From Lactarius indigo (lineage: Eukaryota > Basidiomycota > Agaricomycetes > Russulales > Russulaceae), in assembly GCA_025766275.1 (NCBI GenBank), contig JAFKAC010000001.1, forward strand, positions 3,224,001 through 3,288,000: a stretch of 64,000 nt of DNA. Direction: 5' to 3'. Below the pieces are notes generated by a model. The model did not search any database and was not told the DNA's origin. It saw only the letters and a list, made by a program, of their open reading frames with translations. Shown here piece by piece: positions 21,818-34,000 of the stretch (position 1 is the stretch's first letter; each line of letters begins with the position of its first letter). The position numbers were made by a program, and so were the translations under genes.

Positions 21818-22740
21818 CTAGGGCGCCAGCGAAGGAAGGATACATTCATGAACAAAGTATTCGTGAAATCGGCTGTCAAATGTGAGCTCCGGATGGAACG
21901 TCGTTAACAAATGCCTTCCCTGGCGAAGCGCGACTATTTCACGGTCGGGTCCTCCGTCAGGAGAAGAACGGGGAAGTAGCGAATCGGGAATCCGAGAAAT
22001 GACGTCTATGTGGGACTCGCTCGCTGCTGAGAGGAGTTCCGCGACAACCTTGCACAAGGCGTCTGAGCACGGCGACGTGAGGAAATGGACGTAATAACCG
22101 TACCGGCGCGCGGATGAAGACCCCCGGGAACGGTATGTGGGCATCCCGGAGACCGCTCACTTGCAGTGGTGCTTCGAAGGACTCGACCTATGAGGAGCGA
22201 GTCCGGAGTTAATAACGCACGTTGAGGACCAAGAAGCGAAGAGCGGAGACGACATACTTGTGACCCCCACCCATTTCTCGTCATCTTGACTGACACCCCG
22301 CCAAGGAGCTCCTGTCCCCCCTTCTTTGGATTGGACACAGCTTGCGAGAGGAGTATTGCACCTGCACAGGTTCCCCACACGGGTTTCGTTTTTGTGAATT
22401 CCCTTAGGGGTTCTATCAGTCCTGATATCTTTGCAAGTAATCCCATGGTGGTCGACTCTGAAGAAAGCGTCTCTGTGAGTCACATAACCTGAAAGCATGG
22501 ACAGAATTGGCTAACCCCCCCCTGGTATAATCAAGGCGTCACATAGCTTCAACTCCTCTGGCGTGCGCACCTGGATCACATCCAGCTGTCTCTTTCCAGG
22601 AATTTTTTTCAGCATCATTTGATGTTCTGCGAATGCACCTTGCAACGCTATAATACAAGTAAGTGTATACCGCTTAAAATACCTGTTCACGTACCAAGAA
22701 TACCTATCACTGCACCAGGAGACAATTGGGTATCCTTCAT
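21818..22740 (-). CDS. Pyridoxal 5'-phosphate synthase glutaminase subunit (Sno/PdxT)
   Basis: Glutaminase partner of the Snz/PdxS synthase in the DXP-independent route to vitamin B6; it releases ammonia from glutamine for PLP ring formation. The spliced start is [25 protein letters not shown], with the first intron inside ILA. Next come [20 protein letters not shown] joined by splicing to [13 protein letters not shown], and the nucleophile-elbow Cys in [12 protein letters not shown]. The His-Glu of the triad is in [18 protein letters not shown] near the C-terminus. The ATG at 22740 is chosen because only it leads in frame through the intron into ILALQGAF; the ATG of the longer frame at 22825 does not. 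No PdxS-like gene is in the window. Confidence 0.92.
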
Positions 22741-23885
22741 CCAGGATTTCCTCTCTTGTTTCTAATTCTCTAGCGTTCTGAAAAAGTTCTATTTTCACAG
22801 GGGTCTCTCGGGAGTCACTACTCAAGCGGGACGGGACTAGATTGATCCGCGATAAGATGAAGATCTAATCTCATGGAAGATAAGATATACCCCGAGTTGC
22901 CGAACCCTGAAGGCCTCATGGAAGTGTTTCTGGAATACAGTAGCGCTTTCGCAACTACTGTATCTCCAAGCATCAGAGAAGCGACTGGTGGCGCAAACTC
23001 TTCCCGAACGTGCGTCACAGTATTGTGCCTTCTGGCGGCTCATCCAACTTGATTTTGATCCCCATCCATCTTCAGAAGCGATAATCTGGTCCGGCCCCCA
23101 TTTCTTCATGCAGCGTCGGTCAACTCCATGCATGGCGCTCTTGTTCTTCGCAAGCTTCCGCCCTCCCTTCATCGAGTCATCTCTCACGCGAGTTGCGCGT
23201 ATGCCAGTGCTTTGATAGGACGAAATAAATCCCGTCCCCAAGTGAGCCTGTGTCACTGACTGGTTGGTCCTGCCGTCCGTGGCTCAATATCATTGGGCTT
23301 CTTCACCTAGCTAGTGACATTTTCGTTGTTCTGACATCTCTTGGAAATGGCTGTTCTTTTCTTATTTTTACCCACCGTAGAAGGTTCGCGTGTACTCGCA
23401 GTCGACAAGACATCAAGTTTTTTTTATGAAGCAATAAGACCACCAATGTATTGGCTATGTCCACACTACCACTCAATAACCCTCGAGATGAGCGGACTGT
23501 GAGGCAACGCACCTAAGCCTAGATACCCTAGGCAAAATGGGCATTGGATTGTCGTCACGGGAGGGAAGACGAGTTGACTTAGTGGATGGTGGGGTTGGGT
23601 TGGGAAATTGAGGAATGCTAGTACGACATTTTAAGCTCGATATACCTTGGCTACTTTTATATTGCCATCTGAACGTTCTGAACTCTCCTGTGTTCAACTA
23701 TCCGTCCGGAGAGCAGCGACACTATGATGCACGGTTGATTGACCCGCCAGTTTGGTGACGCGCTCAACGTTCAACGTTCAACACTAATACAAGGTAGTGG
23801 TTTAGATGGAGTAATACAAGTACACTCTATGTATCTGTGCATGGGTACTATACAGAACTATATATACAGAGTGTGAAATTCCGTG
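22741..23885. other. Intergenic
   Basis: About 1.1 kb between the PdxT-like start and the stop of the next minus-strand gene. Only short unsupported ORFs are seen. It contains a small tandem CAACGTT repeat near 23765 and an AT-rich segment near 23860. Confidence 0.5.
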
Positions 23886-25426
23886 CTACCATTCGGTAAA
23901 CCCGGTCAACTTGCCATTCCAACTCCACCAAATCAGCTCGTCCTCCTCTTCGTTCACCTCTCGTCGAAGTGGGTCATCTTTGCTCATACTCTCATCTGGC
24001 CCGATCTGGCAAGTGACCAGAACGCCTTCCGTTTTGACACCAGCTGCCGCACCGTGCCGTCGTGGCTTGCCGTTTCCAGCCATCGAAGCGTCATGCCCAT
24101 CACCAAGGCCTGAATCGACGATGAAATCGCGCAGCGTCTTGTCCAGCGACGCACTGGCATTCTGTCGCGGGAGCCAAGCCGGATGCGAGAACCGCCGGGG
24201 TGCGCGGAGCAGGACATGCGTCTGCGTCGGGGCTGCAGACAATTCGTAATTCGCTACAAGTTCGTGTCTGACGTTGGGAAAGGGGGGAGGGTCGCACCTA
24301 ACTCAACGACCATCCCACCGCCACCTTCGGCATTCGCATTCACCAACGTGCGTGCGAGCAGGCGCTCTGCCGTGCGCAGAATTTGCTGCTCTTCGGCATG
24401 TGTACGTGCGGGTTTGGGGGTAAGGTAGGGCCGCGAGGCGCTGCTGCTCGTTGGTGATTTGGAAGAGAGGGAAAGACGGAGCGGTCGACTAGTTGTACTC
24501 GCAGGCGCCGATGCTGATGGTTGTGAGAGAACGTCTGATAATGGAGACGGGGAGCGGGACAAGGGGGGTTCAGAGGCGGGGGGTGAACTCGGCCGCTCTT
24601 TCGCAACATTGGCGCCAGCGTCAACGTCAGCAATCTCGCTACCCGTCTCTTTGTCTGTATCATTGTCCGAATCACCACTCGCCTGAGTATCGCCATCGCT
24701 GTCACTATGGTAGCTGCTGTCATCAGAGTCGCATTCCCCTTCTTCGTGAGGGCCAGCAGAAGACAGTTGGGCTTCCTCCACGTCTTCCCGCTGACCCCAA
24801 ATCTTTACCTCGAACCCCTCCAGCACCAGCACAACACGCGCCTTGGGCGCACCGATCGTCGGGCCAAGCACCAAGGCAAGATAGACGGTGTCCGTCTTTT
24901 CGTGTGTCTGATTCCGCGCGAGAGCAGTAGATAGCGCCGAGAATGTCGTGTGGAGATGTGAGGACAATTCGTCGAAAGCGGTGACCATCTCTATGCGCTT
25001 CTTTGCCGCGCGGGATGCAGATGACGCATTTGTGGAGATGCGCCCTAGCTGTGCAACGGGGCTAAAACAGGCGACAAGGAAGGCGAACTGTGCAGCCAAT
25101 CACGTAATAAAAGACAACGGCACGACGCACAAGGGAACCTGACTCTTGAGGAAGAGGACGTGCCCAAGGAGTGCAATCGCAAGGCTGGCGGCCATGTCCT
25201 CTTGGATAGCAGGTATCTCCAGCTTCATAGACGGCATCTTGAGTACACGTTCACGCTTTAGTGATACGTCCACGCGCTGTGCTCCCGTGTCGCGCTCAGG
25301 TAAGATAGGTGGTATTAATTTTTGAGAGTCGGCACCAAAACTTGCGACTTTTGAAGAGGAAGAGAAGGCGGCATGGGGAGTTGATACTGCTGGGGGAGGA
25401 AGGACGGAAGGGGTCAAAGCGGGCAT
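23886..25426 (-). CDS. Uncharacterised protein, possibly p31comet-like
   Basis: Not firmly recognised. The spliced protein starts MPALTPSVLPPPAVST and has a helical stretch LEIPAIQEDMAASLAIALLG, then HVLFLKSQVPFPVAQLGRI formed across an intron near 25110, followed by SRAAKKRIEMVTAFDELSSH, VYLALVLGPTIGAPKARVVL and FEVKIWG. The middle (about 24720-24440) is acidic and Ser/Pro-rich disorder. The C-terminus has APRRFSHPAWLPRQNAS and ends LIWWSWNGKLTGFTEW. The pattern helix, QxPxPxxQL, KR-rich helix, VLxLLG-like strand recalls MAD2L1BP/p31comet, a HORMA-fold spindle-checkpoint silencer, but this is a weak by-eye resemblance. The ATG at 25426 is preceded by a TTGCAG that could be a splice acceptor, so an upstream exon is possible. 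Confidence 0.6.
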
Positions 25427-26039
25427 CTTCGTACCCTGCAAAGTGATGGGCGTTTGTGGATCTCACCATGCTTGCTTGCAGACGCGTCCATTACGTAATA
25501 TCGACGAGGACTTTGTTGAGGACTCGTGCCCGCGCCACAACGGACCGGAACGTTCTCAGGATTGTGGGCTTTCCGCCGCGAGATGACTGGTTAGGATGAC
25601 TCGGGAAGAAATAGGACTAACCCAAATGAAGCGCGCTCTCAGAGAGCGTATGTCCATCTTTGAGCTGCTTGCTCGCGAAAATCAGGCGTTGCTGATCGGG
25701 GGGGATACCCCTTCATATTGTCGACACTCTGGGGACAAACCAATGCGTATTACTGTTGTATATTGTATAAATTGATGAGTTTTGAGTCAAAAACCGCGGG
25801 TCAAGTTCGGTCGATACCCTCGCTTCTCTACCGACCTCGATTTTGGTACTGAGTTACACCATAAAAGTCGGCCAGGAAATCATGCCACGTTTCGGCATTT
25901 AGGATACTCTGTTGACCTCTAACACCGTTAACTGCCAGCGAATTCGCGACTCCCCTCAGGCTGTAATCATCTACTACCCCCAGTTCTCTGTGCTCTCCAC
26001 ATCTCCCCTTGGCTGCCTCGCAACGCCTCTCGAGCCACT
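25427..26039. other. Intergenic
   Basis: About 600 bases upstream of both the minus-strand gene ending its 5' side at 25426 and the plus-strand sedolisin relic. No gene is recognised. Confidence 0.5.
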
Positions 26040-27054
26040 TTGGGATGTTATACTGATAAAGCACGCGTGAAATGCTGTCCCGACCGAATGGGAGAGCCTG
26101 AGTCGCCCTGCTGCCAGCACCAAGATCGACCTCCACTTTGCACTATGAAAATGCCTTGGTCGACGTGCTCTACCAGGTCGGTGACCCCAGGCGCTCAACG
26201 TACGTCCTCTTCACGACACTCTTCCGCTTGCGACTGTACTCACGTGGCGGCCTGTTCCATTTTCAGATATGGCGCACACTTGTCTAAGGGGCAGGTCGCG
26301 TCGCTCGTCGAACCGCACCTAGACACGCTTGTCTCGTCAACTCCTGGCTTGAGCATCACTGCCTGCCCTCGTCCTCCGTCTCAAGGACACACGGCGGCAG
26401 CTGGTTGACGGTCACTGGGGTGCCTGTGTCCCAGCCGACGATCTCCTCGGCGCGTCGTACCAGCTCTATCGACACATCAGTACGAACGATATCATTCTCC
26501 GCACAATCACCGGAAGCTACGCGCTCCCCGCGGCGCTACATGCACATGTGGAGACCTTCGTGCCGACGACGTACTTCACTGCCCCGCGCAAGCTACAACA
26601 GACACCAAGCAGGCGGGAAGCGGCGGCAATGACGAACGCGACGTCCGGAGAGCCCATGACAGTGCTGTCGAGGCGCGATTCCACTGATAGTGTCGTTCCG
26701 GCGTTCGTGCGCTAACTGTACAAGACGGAAAATTATGTGCCCATCACGACGGACCAGAACACTCTCGGTGTTGTAGGCAATCTGAATCAGTACCCGAGCC
26801 CGGAGGATCTTACAACGCTCATGAGCATGTGTCGCATCGAGGTGGAGGATGCGAAATTCATAGTCGCGGAGGTCAACGGCGGTGGATACGATTCGAGCCA
26901 TCCCCACCCCGAGGCGAGCGTGAACATCCAGTACGTCGGGGTCATGGCATATCCGATCAAGCACACCTCCTACAGCGTTGGTGGCATCCAGGAGTGGTGG
27001 GTTGATAGCAAGCAGCCAACCTCGCGTGACTTGTATCTCGCGTGGTTCAACTGA
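26040..27054 (+). pseudogene. Truncated S53 sedolisin (tripeptidyl-peptidase) relic
   Basis: Decayed copy of a fungal S53 sedolisin pro-region. By changing frame one can read NAVPTEWESLSR, IDLHFAL, YENALVDVLYQVGDPRRST, YGAHLSKGQVASLVEPH, VNSWLEHHCLPSSSVS, THGGSWLTVTGVPVSQ, LLGASYQLYRH, YALPAALHAHVETFVPTTYF, SVVPAFVR, LYKTENYVP, LGVVGNLNQYPS and AEVNGGGYDSSHPHPEASVNIQY. At least three frame changes (near 26145, 26335 and 26435) and an in-frame stop after VVPAFVR at 26714 break it. It ends at 27054, just after the start of the peptidase domain, so the Glu-Asp-Ser catalytic residues are absent. A normal enzyme would be several hundred residues longer. Confidence 0.8.
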
Positions 27055-27100
27055 CTGTAAAGATTGCGTTGGTGTCGCTGTATGAATACATATTACAAGT

Positions 27101-28995
27101 CTATAGTACTTCGTCCAAATCTGCTGCCTCCTCCGCGGCTTCCCAATCAACGACGCTCCCCTGATGTAGCCGTCGTTTCCAGTCCGACCAGTCGCGCCGT
27201 CCTGCCCAGACTGATAATGCAAGGGCGATCGCGCAGGCAAAGAGATTCAAATAGAGTGATTGGACGTAACACTCCCTTCCAGTCAGACATTGATGTGCAC
27301 TGATGGATGGCGGAGCGCCACTTATCGGCGGGCTGGTCTCTGCTGTGGTAGGGTCATGCGCATCGAGGTTGCGCCCAAATGCGAGTGAGAACAGGTTGCC
27401 ACCGACGACGGGGAAGACCGAAATTATGCCCCAATTCTCGGAGAAGTGAGCTACGCGTCCCATTAATCACCCTTTCTGGAAATATTCACAAAAGAGAGCC
27501 CTACGCACCGAGTCCGAACCACTCGATGGATATTGTCGGCAGCAAACCAAACCAGCAGCCGTATGCGAGGCCTACAAATCCACTCGCGGCCCAAAGGTGA
27601 TGGACATCGTTTATCACTATGAGCAACAATAGTGCGAAGATGAACAAAGTAGACACGAGTGGCATGCAGAACGAGCGTGGGACATGGGCGCGGGACTTGA
27701 CGGCGTCCGCGGTGATACCGATGAGGACGCGTCCAAGGCAGTTCGCTAAGCTTATAGCGGACACTTGCGCGGCTTGCCAAGCCGACGACTCTGCTTCGTC
27801 GTAGCCCGTGTTGCCACGCGCAAAGAGCGCTTGAGCGATAGCACCCACATTGTTAATATCTGGGACGTTACCGCCAATGAGTTAGGTCAGGAGGGGGCAC
27901 AAGAGTGACTCACACATTAATCCTGTACCACCCACTGAAAGGCGTCAGAATGCAGGTTAACATCTCCGGAATATAAAAAAGGTTTCTTACAAAGAATATG
28001 GATGGAGCACACGATCCAAAAGTCGATCGACTTCCAAAGTGACCACCTGTGTAAATCCACTCCGCGTCCTTCTGTAACCTTCTCGCTCGGGGGTTCGCGG
28101 GCCGGAGGTGGCGTACTGACATGACGGTGATTCAAGACCCCTGGTGATGACGATGGTTCTACTGAGTCAGACTGGGCGTGAGGTGGCGCGTGCAGCGGTA
28201 CAGATTCGTGGGTATCCACTTCTTCATCCTCATCGGACTGAAAGACTAAATGCGATGAGCTCGAACCGTGATCTTGGAATACACCTGGGTCGGTGGACAA
28301 TGACTGGTAGTTGACCGAGGTCCTTGCCTCGCCAGTAGTCAAAGGGAGTGGTATTGGCCGCACGAAAAAAAACCCAAGGACCATAGGCAAGGCGGTGCCC
28401 AGTCCGAGTACGAGTAGAAAATCGGATGCGTTTCCCGGAAAGAGGGCGTGGGAAATGGAAGAAAAGAAAAATGCAGAGAGTCCGAAAGCGGACATGACGA
28501 CGCCAAGGACGATGGCACGCTGAATGGGTATTGAGCATGTTCGGACTGGGCAATGAGTTTGGTGGATCTTACAAAATAGTCCGGGAAACTTTTGGCCGTG
28601 GCGTTGATGGCGCTCATCATACCAGCATTGCCGCCGACGCCGGTGAAAAAGCTGCACATGACGAGCAGCACGAAGCGCAGCTGGCTCAACTCGGACGCAT
28701 TTCCGAGTCCCGCATCGAAGAGGCCACGTATTCCTAGATAGCCAGTCAAAAGAAATGCGAACGCTCCGACAAGAAGTGGTCGTGGGCCCCTTGTGTCGCC
28801 GAGTCTACCCCAAAATAGGCCACTCGTGTACATCCCGACTAATATGGAAATGAGGACTACACGGTAAGAGTGAGTACTTGGACGCCGTACCATTTCCCGC
28901 AACAGCGAAGACATTGAGTTGGGTGTGTGTCAGATGAAGTCGGGTGCCGAGCTGAGGGAGATAGGCTACAAAAAAAAATACCAGAACGTAAACAT
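27101..28995 (-). CDS. MFS transporter, nodulin-like family
   Basis: Major facilitator membrane transporter of the nodulin-like/MCH1-type group found in fungi; the substrate is unknown. Hydrophobic segments appear in order: YLPQLGTRLHLTHTQLNVFA, then AGNVGMYTSGLFWGRLGDTRG (spliced), LVGAFAFLLTGYLGIRGLFD, FVLLVMCSFFTGVGGNAGMM, ATIVLGVVMSAFGLSAFFFS and LVLGLGTALPMVLGFFFVRP. A long acidic cytoplasmic loop follows (about 28330-28050), then IDFWIVCSIHIL, a second half with ISLANCLGRVLIGITADAVK, LFIFALLLLIVI, GFVGLAYGCWFGLLPTISIEW and FSENWGIISVFPVVGG, and a last helix YLNLFACAIALALSVWAG. The N-terminus is uncertain: MFTFWYFF runs into a T9 run (28970-28978) that breaks the frame just before VAYLPQLG. 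Confidence 0.82.
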
Positions 28996-29411
28996 GGATG
29001 CAAGAAATCGAACGCGGGGACGCAAAACGCGTTCTACATAACGGGAAGGCAGGATCCCCAAGAGTCGCGATTCACAGGGGGATTGGGTACGTAGGATCAC
29101 TCACCAGAAACGACCTGCGTGTCCAGATAGACGAAGGGGTTTGACGTTAACACGTTGCCAAGTCAAATAGACGCAACGCACATAGTTAGAGCCTGAGCTC
29201 AATGCAACCAATGTGGAGACGACGAGGGTCGTCAGCCTGGTCACGCTCAGTAAACGCGGGGCAGTTCCAGTGCCGTACATGGCTTGAATTGAACAGGGGA
29301 CTGGTTAACATCATAGAGCAGTAATGATGACATGAATCGAACAGCGGAACAACGGCCCGTGCCGCACGTCTCGTCTCCTCCGAGTCCCAGTGGCCTACGG
29401 CTCCGGGGTCA
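28996..29411. promoter_or_regulatory. Divergent intergenic region MFS/NUDIX
   Basis: About 415 bases between the two divergent genes. No defined elements are recognised; the exact MFS start is unsure, so part of this may be 5' coding or leader. Confidence 0.45.
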
Positions 29412-30825
29412 ATGTCAAAGCCACGGCACTCAGAGTTGTACAAGTTCCACAGGTCGAAATTACGCGTGCACGACACGCCCCATCCACTGAGTCCTGAATC
29501 TGAATTGTGCTTGTCCACTTCGCTCCTTCCACCCCAACTGGGACCCACACTGACCGGAGTTTCTCCTTACCAGAGGCATCAAGAGCCTTTCATCGTTCCG
29601 CACGAAGCATACGGCGCCCCCATATCCGCGCGCAAACTGTGCTGCGGTCCTTGTAGCACTGTTCGTGGGGCGTGCGGGTGATCTCTACGTCCTACTCAGC
29701 CGGCATGTCGCACTCTGCCATGCTGCCTTCCTGATGTTTGACGTCGTAATGACAGGCGAGCCAAAACGCTCCGATCGTACGCTGGTGACACCGCGCTTCC
29801 GGGGGGAAGAGTCGAGGATGAAGACGAGACGATCGAGGATACTGCGGTGCGTACCGAACATACCTCGTATCCGGTGGTTCTGAACTCGACAGAATTGTGT
29901 TTTAGAGACGGGAGGCGTTTGAGGAGGTTCCGCACCCCATGCACTAGACACGACGTCCACTATGTTCGCTAATGTTGCGCATGCAGATCGGCCTTCCCAA
30001 AGACAAGACTAAGCTACCCCTGCTGTGCGTTCTCGAGCCTTTTCTCGCCGGGAACCAGGTACTCGTGACCCCGTACGCCCCTCCCGTTTACTCGACGCCG
30101 CTACCACACTCCTAACGTGTCCCGCTTCCACACAGCGTAGTCGTACTCATACTTGACAACACCCTCCAGGTTCGTTTCCCACATCCACTATCATATAATT
30201 CTCATTTCCTTCCCCACAGCCAGTGCTAAATGCCCCAGAAGTGGAAACCCTGTTCTCCCACCCGCTCGCTTCCTTCCTCTCCACCACGTTCCCAGAGCGC
30301 GCGGCGCCAAGAGGACCGTTCCTGGAAGCAGAAGCGCATGCAGAGACCGCCGCACTCGAGCTGCGCTACCACACCTACAGCGACGTTCGCTGGCCCTGGC
30401 CCTGGCACTCGCACAACCCCAGCACACCGCGTCAGGCCAGCCACCGCGCGGTACGCATGCACCGCTTCCTCACCGGTCGCGAGGCCGGCGGCATCAAGCC
30501 CATATTTGGGCTCACCGCGTTGCGTGTCACTCTCTCCTCCCCCTTCCGCCGACCCCATGGCTAAAGATAACTCATTAGCGCCATACTTATTCGGACCGCC
30601 GCCGTCGCTTATGGCCACCCGCCGGACTTTCCCGTGCAGGCGCGCGATGAGCCAGAGCTGAGCGAGCGCGTCGCGTGGTCGTTGCGCCATCCCGCGAAGA
30701 GACTTGAGGAGGCCATGCGCGAGGAATGCTTCGAGGCTGAGCGTGCCGCGCAACTATGGGAGAAATGGGAGGGCGAGAGGTGGAAGTCGGGATGGTTCCG
30801 TCCATGGGTGCGGTCCCGATTGTGA
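29412..30825 (+). CDS. PCD1: NUDIX hydrolase, Pcd1-like CoA diphosphatase
   Basis: Peroxisomal-type NUDIX enzyme that cleaves CoA and oxidised CoA to phosphopantetheine derivatives. The first exon starts MSKPRHSELYKFHRSK and ends PLSPESEL; splicing then gives GIKSLSSFRTKHTAPPYPR, CAAVLVALFVGRAGDLYVLL and LRSYAGDTALPGGR. The Nudix box is built over three exons: GGRVEDEDETIEDTA, RREAFEE, IGLPKDK, the same spacing as in yeast Pcd1. After it come LLCVLEPFLAGN, VVVLILDNTLQ, PVLNAPEVETLFSHPLASFL, YHTYSDVRWPW, VRMHRFLTGREAGGIKPIFG and a C-terminal helical tail ending WFRPWVRSRL. One junction between LLSRH and RAKTLRSYAG could not be phased cleanly. No C-terminal SKL-type peroxisome signal is visible, though SRL at the end is a known PTS1 variant. 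Confidence 0.85.
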
Positions 30826-31070
30826 GATCGAGAGAGCATGACGATTGCACCTCTTCTGAAATCCTAGTGCGAGAAACAAACACAGGATCCGGATGAGTTA
30901 TGCCAGCAATTCCTGGCTGGAATACAATACATTTGTGGTTTCACCACAGAACTAAGAAAAGGATCTGTCCGTATGGGTGATTAAAGAGTCCGGTATCGTC
31001 AAAAACTACTGTACGGTAAGGGGGACGACTCGAACGGGTATAGGTATCGGACGGCCCGCCTCAAACACAA
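30826..31070. terminator. Convergent 3' region NUDIX/5-phosphatase
   Basis: About 245 bases holding both 3' UTRs. No conserved terminator structure can be named. Confidence 0.4.
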
Positions 31071-34000
31071 TCACAGAACCAGCTGCTCAACGAAGAATGC
31101 CCGAGTGCTATCTAATAACTCCTTTTCGCGCACTGCCCACTGCGCCTGAACCTCCTCCTTCACACTGCTCCGCGCGTTGGGCTGGACCGACTTGACCAAT
31201 ATCCGGAACGCCGCCGTGATGGGACGGTGGTCCGAGATGTCCGGCTCGTATCGCCTATAGTGCAGCTGCTCCACACGCGTTGGGTCGCGTGCGCGCCACA
31301 ACACCCTATCGCACCACGCCGGAATGCGCCGCTTCTCGGAGGTATCGTACTCGGTGCTGTGGAGGTCGTACTTGTACGTCGGTGGAAACGTGATGGGGCC
31401 CTCCGCGAACGAGCGTAGACGGACGTTGGTTTTCATTTCTTTAGTAAGTTGGTCGTGTATCAAGAGGTTTTGGTACGTGTTCTGTTGGACAGACGAGACG
31501 ACCATGTCTCGACGTTGGTCAATTCGGTAATTCAGGTCGCCGCTCATCTGTTCGTGGGTGGTTAATTAAGCAGATCGTCGAATGCTTCCTGTCACTTACG
31601 AAAACGATGTCGTGATCAAGAGCCATAGTTCCATCGCCACCGCCAACAAAGGCAATCGCTTCATCTAGGGTTTCCAGTTCTGGGAAAAGCCGCTCGTGTT
31701 CAATAATTGCCGCAGCGTCCGCATTCCGGTCGCGGACTCGTCTGTGCCCTGCGGCTAAGTGGCAATTCAGGAAGCACAATGACGTGTCGTCTATCAATAG
31801 TCTGATAGCAACAGCCCCCTGTAGAGCAGAGCCGCAATCTAAGTCGGGCTCCGTGGACAACTGTTAAACAGCTCACTGCGCACCTTATTCCCAAATTTGT
31901 GACGAACACCACGTGAGATAGTATGCGCAGCGCAACCCCGGATCGTTGCCTGCTCCTTGGTCTTGATCATCACACAACTCAATAAGCCGACCAGCTCTTT
32001 CGTATAGAGAAGTTTGTATCGCTCGTTCGGTAATGCAAACGTTACAGCACCAACGAGCTTGTCTGTCCACCGCCGGTGTTCCGAATGCAACGTCGTCGAA
32101 GCGCCATCGAGCCCTTTCTTCTTCTTGAGGAACTTCGCAACGTTCGCTTTGTCGAGCGGCACAACTTCCTGAAGACCAAAAACGAGAATATCAGGGGATT
32201 CCACGCTGTTCAATGCATCATACAGAAATGATGAATTCTCCTTGCTTCCAGACAATTGCTCGGGTTTCGAAGCGCCGATGTTCCATGAAACGAAAAGGGT
32301 AGTTATGTTGCGAAGGTGACTGAAGGTAGTTTCCACCTTCAAAAGTTCTGTGTCTACGAGTAGAAAGTGATTAGGAGTTGTCGAGCTTTAAGTCATTAAA
32401 AATATCGTCACCTTGCCAATCTGCTCCCAAAAGGCCGTCCCAACACTTGACGTGATCGTCACGGCCAATGCTGTACACGCACAGTTTACCAATCTTGTCG
32501 ATGCTGTAGGGGTCAACTGCGATCTTCTGCAGTGGCAGCGGGGTCTGGCCATTCCAGTGTGCAGCCCAGTTATTGGTCATCACCCAAGGACGAGATTCGA
32601 CGCTGTAAGCTGCAATGGTCCCATTTCTTCCACCGACCCACAATCGATCGTTGATCCCCACGAGACAGAGGACGTCCGAGTTCGAGACACGCACGACTTC
32701 CTCGCATACCGGAATGCCATCGTCGGTCGCGGTCAGCCATATCGTGACGAAGCCGCCTTCGTGGCCAAGATAGACGTGGTTCGGGTGCGAAGACAGTATA
32801 GTCCCAGACGTGACCGTGCCGACAGGCTCCGTAGGTAATACAGAACGTATCGCCGATCCTGGAGCCAAGATATCGTAGATACGTACAGCAGGGCCCCGAG
32901 CCCCAGATGCACTTGCTTCGCGAGCCGAGGTCCACAGCTTGCCGGCGAGCATCTCCACGAATTCCTGGCGGTCGGATATACGCGAACCACGAATCTGCGC
33001 GGAAGCAAGGCGAAGGTCTTCGCCGACAGCCCCTGGAGTCAAGATGGTCACTTTTCCGGTGTCGTCGAGTGAAATCATCGCATCGCCGTAATGAAGTATC
33101 CTCGTGATGGCATACAAGTGAATCGACAGTTTTGAGCCCGTAAGCTTGCCGGTCGTCACGTCAATCTCGAACATGTGGCCGTCTTTTGTGCCAATCCAGA
33201 CGTACCGGCCCTTATCTGAAGCCGCTTTCGCTGGGCAGAACTCGAGACTAGTAGCCTTGAGTTCCTTGAGCCCCACGTCTTTGCCATCGAGTACTAACAC
33301 AGGCGTTTCGGACATGTTGAGATTATAGATTTTGACGTGGTGTCCTGTGGCTGCAACATATACATGTCCTGCAGCACAGACGATAGCAGAGTGCGTCTGT
33401 GACTGAACTTGAATAGTGTCGTATCCGTGGCAATGAAGGACAGGAGGTCGTCGCGACGAACGGCTGGTATCTGGCATGGTATTTAATAGTTTACTCTTAG
33501 GGTCGTCTTCGTCGCCAGACTCTTCGTCTTCATCATCGCTGAGGGCAGGACGGACAGCAGGTAGCCTATCGCCAAGAGCAATAATGCGTGTAGGAGGGGG
33601 TGGCATCTTGGCAATCGCGGAACCATTACTGTGGCCCCCTACGCCCGTCGGCCCAGGTCGGGAAGGGCCAGAGAGGTCGGCCATAGAGATCTCTGGCAAT
33701 TGGTCCGCGTCATCTAGATCACGCCCAAATTGTTTTAGGGGTATCGCATGTGGGTAAGAGTGGTGCAGGGCTAGCGGGGGGTGATGGGGTGGTGGACGGT
33801 GAACCTCCGATATAGACACTGAATTAAGAGCTGTATGAGCTTTCTGACGAATCGAAGGCACTCGTGAGGGCGAAAATGCAGGATGAGGATGAGGGTGGGT
33901 CGGAGGAGGCATCTGTCCCGATGACTTGCGAAATGTATGCGGAGGTGGAGAGACAGAAGAGTGGTCAGAGGTTGGCCGACGTTGGGGAAGGGGTGGAGGC

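Noticed and set aside
22741..22825. Longer PdxT start at 22825
   Set aside because: That frame does not splice into ILALQGAF; the ATG at 22740 does.
24340..24930. Overlapping ORFs on both strands
   Set aside because: They are other-frame shadows of the acidic disordered middle of the 23886-25426 gene.
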